Shown: piece by piece, positions 35,579 to 44,695 of the stretch
Position numbering within the stretch: the first letter of the stretch is position 1
How the letters are laid out: each line of letters starts with the position of its first letter
Assembly (NCBI RefSeq): GCF_027366395.1
Contig: NZ_CP114771.1
Coordinates: 4,092,001 to 4,156,000 of the forward strand
Source of the DNA: Endozoicomonas sp. GU-1
GTDB lineage: Bacteria; Pseudomonadota; Gammaproteobacteria; Pseudomonadales; Endozoicomonadaceae
DNA length: 64,000 bases
Reading direction: 5' to 3'
Translations under genes and position numbers: made by a program
The notes under the pieces: model-generated
Told to the model about the DNA's origin: nothing
The model's database searches: none
The model's input: only the letters and a program-made list of their open reading frames with translations

Positions 35579-38500
35579 TGTCTCAGCCGAAAGAACAGCC
35601 GGTTCAAGTCACCATTGATGGTAATGAGGCAGCTGCTTACGTTGCGTATCGGACCAATGAAGTCTGTGCCATCTATCCTATTACTCCGTCGTCCAATATG
35701 GCGGAGCTGGCAGAACAGTGGTCGGCCGAAGGCATCAAAAATATCTGGGGCGGCAGACCCCATGTAGCCCAGATGCAGAGTGAGGCCGGTGCTGCCGGTG
35801 CGGTTCACGGGGCACTGCAGACCGGCGCGCTGACCACCACCTTTACCGCCTCCCAGGGGCTGATGCTGATGCTGCCGAATATGTATAAGATTGCCGGGGA
35901 ACTGACGCCGACGGTGTTCTACATTGCAGCACGCTCACTGGCGACCCAGGGGTTGTCTATCTTTGGTGACCATCAGGATGTGATGGCGGCAAGAAGTACC
36001 GGCTTTGCCATGCTGGCCGCCAGTTCGGTTCAGGAGGCCCATGACCTGGCCCTGATTGCCCAGGCGGCGACACTGGAATCCCGGGTGCCTTTTATGCACT
36101 TCTTTGATGGCTTCCGTACCTCCCACGAGATTAACAAGATCGCCCTGCTGCCTGATGCGGTGATCCGGGCGATGATTGATGATCAATTGGTACACGATCA
36201 TCGTCGTCGGGCTCTGAATCCGGAACATCCGGTCATTCGCGGCACGGCACAGAACCCGGATGTTTACTTCCAGGCCCGGGAAAGTGCCAATCCCTTCTAT
36301 GAAAAAACACCGGATATTGTTGCCGCCTGCATGGCGCGTTTTGCGGATCTGACCGGCCGCTATTACCAGCCTTTCAGCTGGTTTGGACCCCAGAATGCCA
36401 AACGTTTGATCATTGTTATGGGCTCTGGTGCCGAAACGGTCAAGATGACCCTGGCCGCTATGAATCGGGAACTGCCGGAAGACGACCAGGTGGCGATGAT
36501 TCAGGTTCGGCTCTATCGACCATTCTCAGCGGAGCGATTCCTCCATCTTCTGCCGGAATCGGTCACCGACATTGCCGTACTGGACCGCACCAAAGAGCCC
36601 GGGGCCAGCGGTGAACCACTCTATCAGGACGTGATCACGGTACTGTCCGAAGGCTATATGAGTGACCGGCTGAAGAAAATGCCACGGGTTATTGGTGGCC
36701 GTTATGGTCTTTCCAGCAAGGAGTTCACCCCTGCCATGGTGAAGGCGGTGTATGACGAGCTGCTGAAGGAAAAGCCGAAGAATCACTTTACCGTTGGTAT
36801 TCACGACGATGTGATGGGCACCAGCCTGGACTATGATGCGTCGTTTATTATCGAAGATCGTGACAGTGTCCGGGCGATGTTCTTCGGTCTTGGGGCCGAT
36901 GGTACCGTCGGTGCCAATAAGAACTCCGTGAAGATTATCGGCAGTGATCCGCAGCTGAATGCCCAGGCTTACTTCGTTTACGATTCTAAAAAGTCAGGTT
37001 CACAAACCATTTCTCACCTGCGATTTGGCCGACAGCCCATTGAAGCCCCTTATCTGATTCAGTCGGCCAGTTTTGTTGCCTGTCATCAGTTTAACTTTCT
37101 GGAGAAAACCGATGTGCTTGCCAATATCGAGGAGGGCGGTGTTTTTCTGCTGAACAGCCCCTATGGACCGGATGATGTCTGGGCTCATCTGCCACGGTGT
37201 GTGCAGGAACAGTTGATTCAGAAGAAACTGAAGTTCCATGTGATCGACGGTGCTGCCGTGGCTAAATCTGCCGGTATGGGCAACCGAACCAATACCATAA
37301 TGCAGACCTGCTTCTTTGCCCTGTCCGGTGTTCTGCCCAGGGATGAGGCCATTGCCCGTATCAAGCAGACGATTGACAAGACCTACCGACGCAAAGGTAC
37401 AGATGTTGTTGAGCGAAACTTCCGGGCGGTGGATCAGACTCTGGAACATCTCTACGTCGTAAAATTCCCTCCAGGTATCGCGCATGCCGATTTACCCGGT
37501 GAAACGTCTGTAGAGAAGCCGGTAGTTTCTGAGCAGGCACCTGACTTTGTTAAAGATGTCACCAGCCGTATGATTAGCGGACAGGGTGACCTGATCCCGG
37601 TCAGTCAGATACCCGTGGATGGTACCTGGCCAAGCGGCACAACCCGCTGGGAAAAACGCAATATTGCCCTGCAGATTCCGGTCTGGGATGAAGAGGCCTG
37701 TATCCAATGCGGTAATTGCAGTATGGTCTGCCCTCATGCGGCTATCCGTGCGAAGTTCTACCATCAGGCCAGCCTGGTGAATGCACCGGAGGAGTTTAAG
37801 TCAGCAGCCATCAGCGCCCGTGGTTTTCCGGAAACCCGCTACACCCTGCAGTGCTACCCGGAGGATTGCACCGGTTGTGGTCTCTGCGTGGCAGCGTGCC
37901 CGGTTCGTAATCCCAAAAAGAGTGGTGATCGCGCCATCAATATGATGGACAAGGAGCCGGTACTGGCGCAGGAAAAACAGAATCTGTCGTTTTTTGAGCA
38001 GCTGCCTGTAAATGATCGCCGTCAGGTGGATTTCTCCACCGTGCGGGGTATCCAGTTCCTTGAACCTTTATTTGAGTTCTCCGGTGCCTGTGGTGGTTGC
38101 GGTGAAACGCCCTACCTGAAACTGCTGACCCAGCTGTTTGGTGATCGTCTGCTGGTGGCCAATGCCACCGGTTGCTCTTCCATTTATGGTGGTAACCTGC
38201 CAACCACACCATGGTCAAAAAATGCGGAAGGGCGTGGACCTGCCTGGGCCAACTCGCTTTTTGAAGACAATGCCGAGTTTGGCTTTGGTTTCCGTCTGTC
38301 CAGTGACCATCAGGCGGAGCAGGCGATGCTGGAGCTGGCATCTTTCCGGGAACTGCTGGGCGATGATCTTGTGGATGCCATCATCCATGCACCTCAGTTG
38401 AATGATACTGATGTACAAAATCAGCGAGAGCGACTGCAGCAGGTGCAGGAAAAACTTGCACAGGTCGAAACACCCGCAGCACAAAGCCTCAAGGTTGTGC

Positions 38501-39201
38501 TGGACCGTTTGTTGAAACGTGTCGTCTGGATTGTTGGCGGTGATGGCTGGGCTTACGACATTGGTTCTGGCGGCCTTGATCATGCGCTGGCCAGCGGCCG
38601 TAACGTCAATGTGCTGGTCATGGACACCGAAGTCTATTCCAATACCGGCGGCCAGGCGTCAAAATCCACGCCGATGGGTGCGGTGGCAAAATTTGCGGTG
38701 GCAGGTAAACGGTCCGCCAAGAAAGATGTTGCGCTGCAGGCCATTGCCTATGGCAATGTTTATGTGGCCCGGATTGCCATGGGGGCCAGTCCGCAGCAGA
38801 CTCTTCAGGCCATTCGTGAGGCTGAAGCCTGGCCCGGGCCTTCACTGGTGATCGCCTATTCGCACTGTATTGCCCATGGCATTAACATGACCCACGGTAT
38901 GGAGCAGCAGCGACTGGCCGTGCGTTCTGGCCATTGGCCTTTGTTCCGGTACAACCCTGGTCGTACAGAGCACCATGAGAACCCGTTTGAACTGGACTCG
39001 CTCAGACCCAGTGTGCCTCTGACGGAGTATATCCGTGGTGAGGTTCGCTACCGGGCCCTGAATATTGCCTGCCCGGATGAAGCGGAGGCGATTCTTGACG
39101 AGGCCCAGAAAGTGATCAACCGGAAGTGGGGCGTCTATGAGGAAATGGCAACGCACAATGCCATGGACTTTATCCCTGAGAAGGCGTCGGCTGTTCATTA
39201 A
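35578..39201 (+). CDS. nifJ: Pyruvate:ferredoxin (flavodoxin) oxidoreductase
   Basis: A single-chain PFOR of 1207 aa, normal length for NifJ. It oxidises pyruvate with CoA to acetyl-CoA, CO2 and reduced ferredoxin or flavodoxin. It starts with the alpha domain (IYPITPSSNMAELAEQW). A gamma domain follows with GLGADGTVGANKNSVKIIG. The ferredoxin domain has CIQCGNCSMVCP near residue 708 and CTGCGLCVAACP near 764. The TPP domain contains CGGCGETPY and GDGWAYDIGSGG near residue 988 with the Mg site EVYSNTGGQ. The enzyme is oxygen-sensitive in most bacteria, so it points to life at low oxygen. It is translationally coupled to the GltD-like gene. Confidence 0.96.
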   Translation: MSQPKEQPVQVTIDGNEAAAYVAYRTNEVCAIYPITPSSNMAELAEQWSAEGIKNIWGGRPHVAQMQSEAGAAGAVHGALQTGALTTTFTASQGLMLMLPNMYKIAGELTPTVFYIAARSLATQGLSIFGDHQDVMAARSTGFAMLAASSVQEAHDLALIAQAATLESRVPFMHFFDGFRTSHEINKIALLPDAVIRAMIDDQLVHDHRRRALNPEHPVIRGTAQNPDVYFQARESANPFYEKTPDIVAACMARFADLTGRYYQPFSWFGPQNAKRLIIVMGSGAETVKMTLAAMNRELPEDDQVAMIQVRLYRPFSAERFLHLLPESVTDIAVLDRTKEPGASGEPLYQDVITVLSEGYMSDRLKKMPRVIGGRYGLSSKEFTPAMVKAVYDELLKEKPKNHFTVGIHDDVMGTSLDYDASFIIEDRDSVRAMFFGLGADGTVGANKNSVKIIGSDPQLNAQAYFVYDSKKSGSQTISHLRFGRQPIEAPYLIQSASFVACHQFNFLEKTDVLANIEEGGVFLLNSPYGPDDVWAHLPRCVQEQLIQKKLKFHVIDGAAVAKSAGMGNRTNTIMQTCFFALSGVLPRDEAIARIKQTIDKTYRRKGTDVVERNFRAVDQTLEHLYVVKFPPGIAHADLPGETSVEKPVVSEQAPDFVKDVTSRMISGQGDLIPVSQIPVDGTWPSGTTRWEKRNIALQIPVWDEEACIQCGNCSMVCPHAAIRAKFYHQASLVNAPEEFKSAAISARGFPETRYTLQCYPEDCTGCGLCVAACPVRNPKKSGDRAINMMDKEPVLAQEKQNLSFFEQLPVNDRRQVDFSTVRGIQFLEPLFEFSGACGGCGETPYLKLLTQLFGDRLLVANATGCSSIYGGNLPTTPWSKNAEGRGPAWANSLFEDNAEFGFGFRLSSDHQAEQAMLELASFRELLGDDLVDAIIHAPQLNDTDVQNQRERLQQVQEKLAQVETPAAQSLKVVLDRLLKRVVWIVGGDGWAYDIGSGGLDHALASGRNVNVLVMDTEVYSNTGGQASKSTPMGAVAKFAVAGKRSAKKDVALQAIAYGNVYVARIAMGASPQQTLQAIREAEAWPGPSLVIAYSHCIAHGINMTHGMEQQRLAVRSGHWPLFRYNPGRTEHHENPFELDSLRPSVPLTEYIRGEVRYRALNIACPDEAEAILDEAQKVINRKWGVYEEMATHNAMDFIPEKASAVH

Positions 39202-39208
39202 TAAAGTG

Positions 39209-39291
39209 ACCACAGAGATACAGAGTTAATCCATCGTTCCCCCGGGAACGAGGCTCAGGGTGCAGAAATAGCACTCTGATGTCTCTGTGGT
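39209..39291. repeat. Palindromic ACCACAGAG-type repeat between nifJ and the DHOD-like gene
   Basis: ACCACAGAGATACAGAG (39209-39225) is mirrored by CTCTGATGTCTCTGTGGT (39274-39291), with CGTTCCCCCGGGAACG in the middle. The same arms occur at 47496-47559 inside gspK and, as an A-rich variant, at 40359-40450. It could form a long hairpin in the operon transcript. Confidence 0.7.
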
Positions 39292-39306
39292 GATTGAGGA
39301 GCAAAG

Positions 39307-40305
39307 ATGATGGATTTGACCACCAACTATATGGGGTTAAGCCTTAAAAATCCGTTAATAGCGGCAGCTAGTCCATTGACGTCTACATTGAAAAGTATCC
39401 AGCGTCTGGAAAAGGCCGGTATTGCAGCTGTGGTTCTGCCTTCCCTGTTTGAAGAACAGATTCGCCGGGAGCAAGAAGAGGAAGAACGGATTGCCCTGTC
39501 CAGAGATGACCTGTTTCCGGAAGCCACCTCTTTTCTGCCTGCCGGCCTGACCCTGGAACGTGGTTCGCAGGCATATCTGGACACCATTCATAAAGTTAAG
39601 GCCGCAGTGGGTATCCCGGTGATTGCCAGCCTGAATGGTTGTTCGGAGGGTGGCTGGATGGATTATGCCCGACAGATCGAGCAGGCTGGAGCGGATGGTA
39701 TCGAGCTGCATATTTATTACAACCCACCTTCGTTGGAAATCACCGGACGTCAGGTTGAGGACGTCTATCTGGACGTCGTAAGCAGTGTAAAAAACAGTGT
39801 CACCATTCCGGTTGCCCTGAAAATTGATCCATTCTTCAGTGCCTTCGGCAATATGGCCAGACAGTTTGATGAGATGGGTGTTGATGCACTGGTGATGTTC
39901 AACCGAATGCTGCAGCCGGACTTTAATCTCAACAATATGCAGGTTGAAACCAACTGGCCAATCAGCAAAGCCGGTGAGATCGGCATTCCACTGCGCTGGA
40001 TCAGTGTGCTGCACGGCAGGGTCAATGCCTCTCTGGCGGCCACATCCGGAGCCTACGACCATGAAGACATTATCAAATATCTGCTCGGTGGGGCGGATAC
40101 AGTGATGCTGGCTTCTGCACTGATCCGCAATGGGGCGGACTATGTGTCTGTGCTGTTAAAAGGCCTGGAGGTGTGGCTGAAACAGCGGGATTTTGTCGGG
40201 CTGAATGACATGCGCGGGCTGATGAGCCAGCGCTCTGTGGCCAACCCGGAAGCCTTTGAACGGGCCAACTACATTCGTACTGTGGATGGAGTGAGGAAGC
40301 ACTGA
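39307..40305 (+). CDS. Dihydroorotate-dehydrogenase-like TIM-barrel flavoenzyme (PreA-like)
   Basis: A 332-aa member of the class I DHOD-like group often found beside PFOR-type genes. It starts with LTTNYMGLSLKNPLIAAASP, the usual FMN-site start, and continues with VIASLNG, GIELHIYYNP and VALKIDP strands of the barrel. It lacks the added ferredoxin domain of full PreA. Ribosome binding site GAGGAG precedes the ATG at 39307. It follows nifJ after a repeat. The reaction is not known. Reduction of an unsaturated metabolite using ferredoxin-derived electrons is plausible. It is unlikely to be the pyrimidine enzyme PyrD. Confidence 0.85.
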   Translation: MMDLTTNYMGLSLKNPLIAAASPLTSTLKSIQRLEKAGIAAVVLPSLFEEQIRREQEEEERIALSRDDLFPEATSFLPAGLTLERGSQAYLDTIHKVKAAVGIPVIASLNGCSEGGWMDYARQIEQAGADGIELHIYYNPPSLEITGRQVEDVYLDVVSSVKNSVTIPVALKIDPFFSAFGNMARQFDEMGVDALVMFNRMLQPDFNLNNMQVETNWPISKAGEIGIPLRWISVLHGRVNASLAATSGAYDHEDIIKYLLGGADTVMLASALIRNGADYVSVLLKGLEVWLKQRDFVGLNDMRGLMSQRSVANPEAFERANYIRTVDGVRKH

Positions 40306-40358
40306 CCTGTTGCCTCGTTCCCATGCTTCAATGGTGTTGCAATAGTGTAAAAGCCTTG

Positions 40359-40450
40359 AAACACAAAGACACGAAGGCACAAAGGATGCCTTTCTTGATT
40401 TGCCTGGCATAGCTCGGGCAATCTCAGAAACACTTTGTGTCTTTGTGGTT
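40359..40450. repeat. Palindromic AACACAAAGACAC-type repeat
   Basis: AAACACAAAGACAC near 40359 and GTGTCTTTGTGGTT ending at 40450 are inverted copies, with internal AAAGG/CTTT words. It is a relative of the repeats at 39209 and 47496. It lies after the DHOD-like gene and could help end the transcript. Confidence 0.65.
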
Positions 40451-40574
40451 CCTTTCTTTTTAAGCCTTTTGTTTTTCTGTTGTTTAAAAAATTAAAATAG
40501 GCAGATAATCCACAGGCTAAATGCTGGATATAACATATACTGATCAGACCTCAATGCTCAATAGGTTGTAGTTT

Positions 40575-41456
40575 ATGATCTGGAAGGCTTTGTTTCCCAT
40601 ATTCATAATGAGCTGTGTACTGTTGGATGTTAATTGTTTGGCTGCTGCACCCATCGATGAAAATAAATCAGATGATTGCTTTTTAAAAAACAAGATCTTT
40701 AACGTTGTTGTTGGTGAAGAGTACAGTGCACCCATTCGATTCGGAACATTGGAAGCTAACAGTATTAAGAGAGACTCTGTACATTTCGGAATGAAGGGCA
40801 ACGATTTGCACTATGCTTTCACTCTGACCCTTAATCTGACAGATCCTGAATACTCAAAAAGGCTGTACTATGAGGTAAAAAACCTGATTCCCGCAGTCAG
40901 TAAAACGCTGCCTGAACCCAGGTTCACCAGAAATAGTGTCGACATCAATGGTGCCTGTGACCAAGAGCATTTTGTGATTGTAATGCCCCAGGCGGGCAAT
41001 GAATTTTCTTTTCTCAGAAAAGCGCAGGAACTGAGTATGCCTCATGGTTCCGGGCTTATGGTAGAAGGGCATCTTATTTCACCGCACGTTCCCGACGATT
41101 CTTCTGGGTCTCCGGATAAAAAATTAAGAGTAAGCTTCAGCTCTTTTGCTGACAGGCTGATGGAAAAAAAGCTGAGTCACCTGGAAGAGCAGCCTGAGGT
41201 TCCTGCAGTTACTGTTGAGCTCGAGGAGGGTGAGTTGGCTCAGGAGTTATTGGATATGAAAAGTGATGAATATTATCACTCCGCAAAAATGTATGAAGAG
41301 ACCTATGCAAAAGTCACCAGGAAAGATCAACAAGGGTTAAAGGGTATTGACAGGCAAATTGACGATTTGGAAAAGGCGCATATCACCCTTTACAAGCAGA
41401 TCGAAGATATACTGAGGGATTTTCAAAACCAGATAGAGCAGATCAGGTTAAGATGA
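40575..41456 (+). CDS. Hypothetical secreted protein (293 aa)
   Basis: Not recognised. Residues 1-25 form a Sec-type signal peptide (hydrophobic core IFIMSCVLL, then CLAAA), so the protein should reach the periplasm or be a type II secretion substrate. The mature part has a beta-rich N-terminal domain with few Cys and a C-terminal coiled coil (about residues 250-290). It has no catalytic motif that I know. It converges on the HPr gene, one base apart at their stops. An exported role is well supported, its function not. Confidence 0.65.
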   Translation: MIWKALFPIFIMSCVLLDVNCLAAAPIDENKSDDCFLKNKIFNVVVGEEYSAPIRFGTLEANSIKRDSVHFGMKGNDLHYAFTLTLNLTDPEYSKRLYYEVKNLIPAVSKTLPEPRFTRNSVDINGACDQEHFVIVMPQAGNEFSFLRKAQELSMPHGSGLMVEGHLISPHVPDDSSGSPDKKLRVSFSSFADRLMEKKLSHLEEQPEVPAVTVELEEGELAQELLDMKSDEYYHSAKMYEETYAKVTRKDQQGLKGIDRQIDDLEKAHITLYKQIEDILRDFQNQIEQIRLR

Positions 41457-41777
41457 TCAACCAGGCGCTTCATGGCATGGCGGCATGGATAGATAGCGAC
41501 TATTGCTGGTCTTTCCTTCGCCAATCAGGCTTTCGATAATGACTTTCAGTTGTTCCATTGCCGCTGCTTCATCGCTCCCTTCAATGGTCAAAGTGATCAT
41601 GTCGTTTTTGGTGATACCGGCAGACATGAGCTTCATCAGGCTTTTGGCATCGGCCTTGTGTCCCTTGTTATCAACGGTGACCGTACTGACAAACCCTTGG
41701 CACGCTTTGACAAATACAGCGCCAGGGCGAGTGTGCAGGCCGTTTTCATTAGTTACTTTGATTTGCGCAGTTTGCAT
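41457..41777 (-). CDS. ptsH: Phosphocarrier protein HPr
   Basis: Small phosphotransfer protein of the PEP:sugar phosphotransferase system or its nitrogen branch. From the ATG at 41777 the protein is 106 aa. The active-site motif NGLHTRPGA places the phosphorylated His at residue 15, and KSLMKLMSAG puts a Ser at residue 46, exactly as in classical HPr. About 20 extra residues follow the usual end. The frame continues upstream to 41858, but the added residues do not fit the family. No enzyme I or EII gene is adjacent, so it is an orphan here. NPr is the main alternative. Confidence 0.82.
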   Translation of the reverse strand: MQTAQIKVTNENGLHTRPGAVFVKACQGFVSTVTVDNKGHKADAKSLMKLMSAGITKNDMITLTIEGSDEAAAMEQLKVIIESLIGEGKTSNSRYLSMPPCHEAPG

Positions 41778-41985
41778 GGTTTCCGGCAGAAATATCAGCT
41801 TGAGTGAGTTTGACCCAATGCAGCTATCGAGAGGGGTTTGGCTGCTTAATCCTCCCACAAAAGAGTTTCCATGTTAATGATCCCTGTCATTTTTGATGAA
41901 TATGCTGGTGGTAAAAACTGAGTGTTGTGTGGCAAGCCCAAAATCATCTGCTACGCTACCTATTCCAATAACAGCAGGTGGATAT

Positions 41986-42312
41986 ATGGCTCATAACAGA
42001 CATAGTGATGATCCTATGGGACGCATGGAAGTCAGTATCAGGAATACACAAGACGGCATTCAAAGGCTGTTCCTGCACAGCGCTAAACATGAACAAGCTA
42101 TTGAATTGCTTCGGCAAGATGTCAGCTCACTTCGGGAAGATGTCGGCTCACTCCAGCAAGATGTCAGCTCACTTCAGCAAGATGTCGGCTCACTTCAGCA
42201 AGATGTCAGCTCACTTCAGCAAGATGTTGGAATGTTGCGCCAAGAAACCTGTGAACGCTTTGACAAGATAGAAGACACTCTTGCCATCATTGTGAACCAC
42301 CTGCAGAAGTAA
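41986..42312 (+). CDS. Short coiled-coil protein with in-frame 21-base tandem repeats
   Basis: A 108-aa protein from the ATG at 41986, preceded by AGGTGG. Residues about 44-82 are five seven-residue units of the type QQDV[SG]SL, encoded by near-identical 21-base DNA units at 42117-42226. Each unit is one heptad, so changes in copy number would lengthen or shorten the coiled coil without breaking the frame. The ends (DDPMGRMEVSIRNTQ and ERFDKIEDTLAIIVNHL) are also helical. It resembles the 193-aa coiled-coil protein at 18972 in design. The function is unknown. Confidence 0.7.
   Translation: MAHNRHSDDPMGRMEVSIRNTQDGIQRLFLHSAKHEQAIELLRQDVSSLREDVGSLQQDVSSLQQDVGSLQQDVSSLQQDVGMLRQETCERFDKIEDTLAIIVNHLQK
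42117..42226 (+). repeat. Tandem 21-base repeat within coding sequence
   Basis: About five copies of AGATGTC[AG]GCTCACTTCAGCA, alternating between A and G at one site. This suggests expansion by a 42-base double unit. It is a possible variable-number locus. Confidence 0.85.
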
Positions 42313-42321
42313 CAGACATAT

Positions 42322-42390
42322 AACGATGGCTTCCACAGGACTCTGCCTGTGATGAATGCTCCAGACATGGAGGTCTCTACCATCGTCGTT
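42322..42390. other. Potential branched RNA structure
   Basis: An outer stem AACGATGG / CCATCGTCGTT encloses two hairpins, CACAGG-ACTCTG-CCTGTG and CTCCA-GACA-TGGAG. It lies between the convergent coiled-coil and kinase genes. It may be a bidirectional terminator, a small structured RNA or a repeat. Confidence 0.4.
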
Positions 42391-42448
42391 AACTGAGAGT
42401 AGTGACCTTGAAGGAATTGCCCCGTAATAAGTGCAGCATTAACAGTTC

Positions 42449-43639
42449 CTAAGCTCCAAATGCTGCCAGATCAACTTCCTCCAGGAACGGGCTTTTCAGT
42501 GCTTCTGCCACAGTCATCCTTTGACTTGGGTTCTGATGCAAAAGAGCTTTTGCCAGTTGGATCGCTTCCTTGTTAACGCCCATACGTTCCATTTCGGCAA
42601 TGGCCTTATCCCGTCCCTCGAGTTTGTATTCGATCGTCTCCACAGCTTCTGACAGGTCTGATCGATAGAAGTAACGCTTCCCGGTAAACATCTCTGTCAG
42701 CAGTACACCCAAAGACCAGGCATCTTCAGCCTTTAAGTTGGCATTTTGTAAAATCAGATCATCGGGTGACCTGTAGCCAGGGGGGCAAAGAGCGATATGC
42801 AGCACAAAGTCTGCCGGGTTGTAATCCTTGATGGTTAAATCAACCTTCGGATCACCCGCAGTTCTGGCTAAGCCAAAATCGATCAGCTTCAGGCGAGCTT
42901 CGCCATCAATCACAAAATTTTGCGGCTTTATATCCCGATGGACATAACCTTTTTCGTGTAGTGAAGCAACCGCTAAAGTAGCTTGTTTGAATAAGTGGGC
43001 AAGCAGTTTTTCATCCTTGTGGGAGATGGTATTAACTGTTGCAGGATCGTTCCCGGGCTGGGCACCTGTGTTGTGCAATGCTTCGATTAAGGAACCCATA
43101 CTTGTGCCATGAAGTGGCGTATGGATCACGCCGTCAATTAATTCATGGGGTATTACATAATCACCGGCGCATCTCAAGGCCACTTCACACTCTTTTTCGG
43201 GGGAATTGATTTCTTCGAGCAGTGAGCCCACCTTATCTTGTGCCTCAACCATTTGCTCAATAGTGATAATGTTATTGAAACAGCGTTGGGATAATGCATC
43301 AACTATGTTGCTACGCATAACTTCAGTGACTGTTCTCCTATCTGCATGGGGCTTTTTGGCCACCATGAAATGGTGTCCATGGCGGCATAGTTTCGCACGG
43401 CCCAAGGTACCCTCACCCAGATCTTCCATAGGCTGGCCATGTCGATTCGTTAACGAAACAGGACGTTCAGACACCCGGCGGAAATCTTTGTACCGAATAT
43501 AAGCATACACTCGCTGGAGCTTTTTCTTGCAGGCCAGAGCCAGTTCTTTCAAGCTTCGTCCCTGCCAACTGCCTTGTTTCTCTGGAGTGGGCTCTTTGAT
43601 ACGGTGGGGATGATCTATCATGGATTTTGTTATTTTCAT
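42449..43639 (-). CDS. Eukaryotic-type Ser/Thr protein kinase
   Basis: A 396-aa cytoplasm-type kinase with all key motifs. Gly-rich loop LGEGTLG (residues 74-80), VAKK with the ATP-binding Lys at 95 or 96, HRDIKPQN (234-241), DFG (254-256), an APE-like YRSPD, and the DAWSLG segment with Asp 306. There is no membrane helix or PASTA domain, unlike the usual bacterial PknB type. It has an N-terminal extension of about 70 basic, helical residues. It stands alone beside convergent genes of unknown function. Given the other eukaryotic-like proteins here, an exported kinase acting in a host is possible, but an internal signalling role fits too. Confidence 0.85.
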   Translation of the reverse strand: MKITKSMIDHPHRIKEPTPEKQGSWQGRSLKELALACKKKLQRVYAYIRYKDFRRVSERPVSLTNRHGQPMEDLGEGTLGRAKLCRHGHHFMVAKKPHADRRTVTEVMRSNIVDALSQRCFNNIITIEQMVEAQDKVGSLLEEINSPEKECEVALRCAGDYVIPHELIDGVIHTPLHGTSMGSLIEALHNTGAQPGNDPATVNTISHKDEKLLAHLFKQATLAVASLHEKGYVHRDIKPQNFVIDGEARLKLIDFGLARTAGDPKVDLTIKDYNPADFVLHIALCPPGYRSPDDLILQNANLKAEDAWSLGVLLTEMFTGKRYFYRSDLSEAVETIEYKLEGRDKAIAEMERMGVNKEAIQLAKALLHQNPSQRMTVAEALKSPFLEEVDLAAFGA

Positions 43640-43887
43640 GGTGCTATTCCCTATTAGAGTGAAATTTCCCTATTACCTGAAAATTCTTTACAAGTAGTTA
43701 ACCATTTTTTTTCATATAGATGCCTGACAGGCTGGTCAGCCAGGGTAACAGCTTGATTTTCGTGGAAAAGAAGAAATGCAAAGAGTCAGACAATGACCGA
43801 AGCCTGAATAAAGCTCCGGTTTTTTACAGGGCTCCTAGACCCCGGTATTACGCCATTGCATCACCGGGGAATTGACTGGTATCGAGC

Positions 43888-44688
43888 TTATTTGATCGAG
43901 CTTTTGAAACTAAAGGCGTAGGCACCATTGCTGTCCGGCTGCCCCAGAAAAGCCAGTCCTTGTTTCATCGGAGCAGGTAGCGACGCATCGGGCGTCATTT
44001 TTCCGGTAAAGGTATAACGGCCACTGGTGCCCAGCTGAAAATCGCCATAGCTGTTTATGATGGATGATGTCTGTGTCACCCTGGCGATCAGGCTTCGGTT
44101 CTGACAGCTTAATTGTGCAGTTGAATTCCCCAGATCAAACTGGCCGGAGGGTGAGGTTAATCCACTGTTTGTGAGTGCTGCATTACCATTAATATTCACA
44201 CACCCTTTGTCGTTTAAAATAAGCTCATCCAGTTCCAGCAGGACATTACCTTGTACTTCACCGGGAATATTGCCGACTGTCGTGTCCTGTAAAGATGCGA
44301 GTAGCCACGGCGCTGTGGTATCCAGTTCGACATTATTCAGTGTCAGCGTCTGTCGGTTAATCACTACCGTTCCCTGGCCTTCAACAGGGGATGCTGCATT
44401 GCCCAGTTCCACCGAAACCTGAACCTCACCTTTCAGGAGCGAGGCGGGTTCAATCTGCCAGCGGATGGCTGGTAGCGCCAGCGGCTTTCGTAACACCGTC
44501 AGCGTGACGCTTTCGGCGGCTCCAGACCATAGAGTGCCGGTAATTCCAGATATGTTGACGGGTAATTGCCGGGTTGGCAGGTATTGCCAAACGGTTGCCG
44601 CCGACATATTGGCTATCAGAAAGCCGCTGTAACTGACCAGACCAAGCGTCGAAAGCAGTATAACCTTACCTGTTTTTCCCTGTTTCAT
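43888..44688 (-). CDS. gspN: Type II secretion protein N
   Basis: Bitopic inner-membrane protein at the end of many gsp operons. From the ATG at 44688 it is 266 aa, with one N-terminal TM helix (VILLSTLGLVSYSGFLIA) and a beta-rich periplasmic domain containing GITGTLWSGAA, typical of GspN. The frame extends to 44739 inside gspM, but the start next to the helix and just after the gspM stop fits better. Its exact role in the machine is not settled, and it is dispensable in some species. Confidence 0.85.
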   Translation of the reverse strand: MKQGKTGKVILLSTLGLVSYSGFLIANMSAATVWQYLPTRQLPVNISGITGTLWSGAAESVTLTVLRKPLALPAIRWQIEPASLLKGEVQVSVELGNAASPVEGQGTVVINRQTLTLNNVELDTTAPWLLASLQDTTVGNIPGEVQGNVLLELDELILNDKGCVNINGNAALTNSGLTSPSGQFDLGNSTAQLSCQNRSLIARVTQTSSIINSYGDFQLGTSGRYTFTGKMTPDASLPAPMKQGLAFLGQPDSNGAYAFSFKSSIK

Positions 44689-44695
44689 ATTCTGC

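Noticed and set aside
42117-42226. Possible CRISPR array
   Set aside because: Repeats are contiguous 21-base coding units without spacers, inside an open reading frame.
43760-43887. Terminator of the gsp operon
   Set aside because: I looked for a stem with a T tract after gspN on the minus strand and found no clean pairing.
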